From: Larus michahellis
Taxonomy: Eukaryota; Chordata; Aves; Charadriiformes; Laridae
DNA length: 64,000 nucleotides
Reading direction: 5' to 3'
Assembly (NCBI RefSeq): GCF_964199755.1
Contig: NC_133918.1
Coordinates: forward strand, 2,046,001 to 2,110,000
Shown here: positions 60,771 through 64,000 of the stretch, piece by piece
Layout of the letters: each line of letters starts with the position of its first letter
How positions within the stretch are numbered: position 1 is the stretch's first letter
The notes under the pieces: model-generated
What the model was told of the DNA's origin: nothing
The model's input: only the letters and a program-made list of their open reading frames with translations
The model's database searches: none
Translations under genes and position numbers: made by a program

Positions 60771-61290
60771 ATGGAACTTCCCATGGTCAAGTTTGTGCCC
60801 GTTACCCCTTGTCCTGTCCCCGGGCACCACTGAGAAGAGCCTGGCCCCATCCTCCTGACACCCCCCCCTTTCAGTATTTATAAGCGTTGATAAGGTCCCC
60901 CCTCAGCCGTCTTTTTTCCAGCCTGAAGAGCCCCAAATCCCTCAGCCTTTCCTCATCAGAGAGGTGTTCCAGCCCCCTCAGCATCTTGGCAGCCCTTTGC
61001 TGTCCCCTCTCCAGCAGTTCCCTGCCCTTCTGGAACCGGGGAGCCCAGAACTGGACCCAGCGCTCCAGCTGTGGCTTCCCCAGGGCAGAGCAGAGGGGGA
61101 GGATGACCTCCCTCCACCTGCTGCCCACGCTCTTCTTGATGCCCCCCAGGATGCCACTGGCCTTCTTGGCCACAAGGGCCCATCTCTGGCTCATGGTCAC
61201 CCTGTTGCCCACCAGGACTCCCAGATGTCTTTCCACAGAGCTGCTCTCCAGCAGGTCAGCCTCAACCTGTCCTGGTACCTGGGGTCCCCA
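60771..61290 (-). mobile_element. CR1 LINE fragment lacking its 3' end
   Basis: A minus-strand frame reads the ORF2 C-terminal region without interruption: [58 protein letters not shown] and [20 protein letters not shown]. The left boundary (60771) falls inside the element near CTTCCCATGGTCAAGTTTG, so the roughly 200-base 3' terminus seen in the 19.3 and 62.0 kb relatives is missing. Confidence 0.93.
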
Positions 61291-61984
61291 AACGCCACCA
61301 GGGCACCGGATCGGGGATGCGGCTGGAGCTGCTTGGCAGCCTCTGCTCACAGCCGTGCCAAGAGCCATTTTGCAATGGCTCTGCCTGGCTGGTGGCCTCG
61401 GGAACCCGAGCCAGCTCCAGGGCGAGGGAGGGGATGGCCTCACTCGGTTCCCCTGGTTCCAAAGGCTCTGCTGCTTCTCTGCCGTGGGGCTGGATGGGAA
61501 GGATGCGCCCAGGCATGACCTACAAACCCACAGGAAAAAAAAAAACCCTTCCCATTTATTGTGACGCTTATTTTATGTAGTGTCTCTACGCTAAATAAAT
61601 ACACGCAGGCACCTCGGCCAGGCTAATGGTCTCCCATGCCTTGCTGTATCCTGTGCCCGCCACCGCGTGCCCCTCAGGGGTTGGGGGGGGGATCCACCCC
61701 CTTCCCCTCCCCTGCCCATGGCCACGCTGGCTTCTTGCCGTGTTCATTATGAATGAGCCCGGGGTAACCCTACCCCACTTTCAGTTACTACTTTGGCCAC
61801 CTGATCCTCTAAGCAAAGGTATGAACCCGCTGGCGTTGTTTTACCCGGCAGCCGGGGAGCGGGAGCCGCAGCCCCAGGCTCTCCTTCCCCCACCCCGCAG
61901 CCGGAGCAGAGCATCGGCTGCCCCATGGGTGCCACGGGGGAGCCGGGCACAGCCCTGAAACCCCCAGCAAACCCCACGGAGGGG
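61291..61984. other. Intergenic between two CR1 copies
   Basis: No supported gene. A plus-strand AATAAA occurs at 61595-61600 with no matching gene upstream. Confidence 0.4.
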
Positions 61985-62752
61985 GGGTTCAACAAGGGCA
62001 AGCGTAGGGTCCTGCACCTCGGGAGGAATAATCCCCCACACCAGGACAGGTTGGGGTTGACCCGCTGTAGAGCAGCTCTGCAGAGAGGGACCTGGGAGTC
62101 CTGGGGGACAACAGGATGCCCATGAGCCAGCAATGGGCCCTGGCGGCCAAGAAGGCCAATGGTCTCCTGGGGGGCATCAAGAAGAGCGTGGCAGCAGGTG
62201 GAGGGAGGTCATCCTCCCCCTCTGCTCTGCCCTGGGGAGGCCACACCTGGAGCGCTGGGTCCAGTTCTGGGCTCCCCAGTTCCAGAAGGACAGGGAGCTG
62301 CTGGAGAGGGGACAGCGGAGGCTACGGAGATGCCCAGGGGCCTGGAGCACCTCTGTGCTGAGGAAAGGCTGAGAGCCCTGGGGCTGTTCAGCTGGAGAAG
62401 AGCAGACTGAGAGGGGATCTCATCAATGCTCAGCAATATCTAAAGGGGGGATGTCAGGAGGATGGGGCCAGGCTCTTCTCAGTGGTGCCCAGTGACAGGA
62501 CAAGGGGTAACGGGCACAAACTTGACCATGGGAAGCTCCATCTCAAGACGAGGAGGAACTTCTTTGCTGTGAGGGTGGCAGAGCCCTGGCACAGGCTGCC
62601 CAGAGAGGTGGGGGAGTCTCTGTCTCTGGAGACATCCCAACCCCACCTGGACGCGTTCCTGTGCCACCTGCTGTGGGTGACCCTGCTCTGGCCGGGGTTT
62701 GGAGGAGATGATCTCCAGAGGGCCCTTCCGACCCCTCCATTCCATGATTAAT
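61985..62752 (+). mobile_element. CR1 LINE fragment, second subfamily
   Basis: Plus orientation. ORF2 C-terminal segments appear in changing frames ([54 protein letters not shown]), so the frame is broken. The 3' end is CCATTCCATGATTAATGG at right. Same subfamily as 19.3 and 60.8 kb, opposite strand to the latter. Confidence 0.93.
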
Positions 62753-64000
62753 GGGTGCTGGATGAGCTCCCTCCCAGCAAATCCAGGTGGATAGGAGCTC
62801 CGGAGCAAGGAGCCGAGGTGGCCAAGGTTGGCTGTGCCTCTGCAGGTCTCTGCTGGCTCCAGGACATCCTGCAGAAGCCACCCCAGCTGTGGAGACCCCG
62901 TGTCCCCTACAGTGACAACCAGACCCCTGCATTCCCCATCCGGCCCTGGCAGAGCCGAGCACAGAGCCGAGCAGCGCCGTTTATTAATAGCTCATTACTG
63001 CGACAGCGCGGCCTTCTCGGGGGCTCGCCTGGTCCCTGGGGAGCGAGGCCAATTAAGACTCCAGTTGAAGGCCTAGATAGAGGCTCTTCTTCGCATTTAG
63101 TTTATTTTTAAAAATAACACGCCTGCTGCACGCAGGGCTGGAGAATGGAGCCCGGAAAGCCGGCGGCTGCGGGGCTGCGGCATGGCGGGGGGAAGCAGAG
63201 CAGACCACCTTTGGCCACGTCTGAGCCCCGCTGAGAGCAGACCCCTCCTTCCCTCCCTCCCTCCCCACCAGGACCTGTGGCCACCAAGCCCGTTTTGTCC
63301 CAGCCACCGGCAGCACGGTGAGTCCCAGCAGGCAGAGATCGGAGCGGAGGAACCGGCGTTCTCCGACCATCCGGCTCTTGGATGCTCAGCCGTCGGCTGA
63401 CCTGGCTTGCGGGGGGGGTTTCACTCCCTTGCACCAATTCTTAGAGAAAAGGAGGTGGCAAAGTCTCCTCCACCCCCTTCAAATGGCTCCTGCTTTGGTG
63501 GCACACGCTCGGCACCGTCAGCTCCTCCAAGAGCAATTGCTCCTCAGCTGCCACTTCTCCCTTTTTTTCTGAATAAAGGTGGGAAAACAAGCCAAGGCTG
63601 ACATTTCTAGGTTCTCCTGTTTTGACATCGCGCAAGTACAAATACTTCAGTCAAAGCAACGTCTTGTTTTAGTCTTCCATTGACTTGCAGGATGCGCAAT
63701 GGTCCTGCTGAGACCTTCTCCTTCCAGAACGCCTCGAGATGCTGCTCGAGGCCAAGCTCATGTTACCCCTCCTTCCCGGGCTCTGCCCGGGGATGCCAGG
63801 AGCATCCAGGGGAGGTTCTGTGCTCAGGATACGGGAAGCTGCTCCACCTTTCCAGGGGATGCAGGGGATCACAGGGAAGGGCGAAGACCCCCAGGTAGGG
63901 AGGGAGCAGAAAGCGACGCTGGGATCTTCATCTTCTAAACACCAATAGGGGGAATAATACAAACACCCCGACACACAGGTGACAGGGAGGTGGCAGAGAC
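62753..64000. other. Right end of window, nothing recognised
   Basis: No exon recognised. The next gene in human synteny (LSM7) is not visible. An AT-rich piece at 62980-63120 contains the 16-base palindrome TTATTTTTAAAAATAA at 63102-63117. Confidence 0.45.

Overview
This window is vertebrate DNA, almost certainly a GC-rich bird (micro)chromosome. Intron-containing genes, many CR1 LINE copies with their typical 3' ends, and protein sequences close to bird and human orthologues support this. Five genes can be placed: the 3' half of AMH (+), JSRP1 (-), OAZ1 (+), PEAK3/C19orf35 (-) and LINGO3 (-). From what I know of human 19p13.3, this is the order AMH-JSRP1-OAZ1-PEAK3-LINGO3 found there, so the block looks syntenic.

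Layout. 1-1623: last three exons of AMH. 1.6-3.3 kb: tail-to-tail spacer between AMH and JSRP1. 3.5-6.3 kb: JSRP1, five exons seen, first coding exon not found. 6.3-37.8 kb: a long interval with no supported protein-coding gene. It is GC-rich to about 26 kb and then clearly more AT-rich to about 37 kb, and it holds young CR1 copies, at least two old decayed CR1 remnants and two 19-bp minisatellites. 37.8-42.3 kb: OAZ1 with a CCAAT/TATA promoter, five exons, the +1 programmed frameshift site with its 3' pseudoknot, and poly(A) signals. 44.7-45.6 kb: a long CR1. 46.6-49.1 kb: PEAK3, three coding exons. 51.1-51.6 kb: CR1. 51.6-56.4 kb: non-coding, with AT-rich islands including a perfect HNF1-type palindrome. 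56.4-58.2 kb: the intronless LINGO3 coding region. 58.3-64 kb: LINGO3 upstream region with several CR1 copies.

The genes do not form one pathway: AMH is a gonadal TGF-beta-family hormone, JSRP1 a muscle junctional SR protein, OAZ1 the polyamine feedback regulator, PEAK3 a pseudokinase scaffold and LINGO3 a neural/epithelial LRR-Ig membrane protein. They are linked by old synteny, not by operon logic. I found no convincing new biological system. The most elaborate element is the OAZ1 recoding signal, which is known biology but completely readable here. Most other long open frames are antisense shadows in GC-rich DNA or pieces of CR1.
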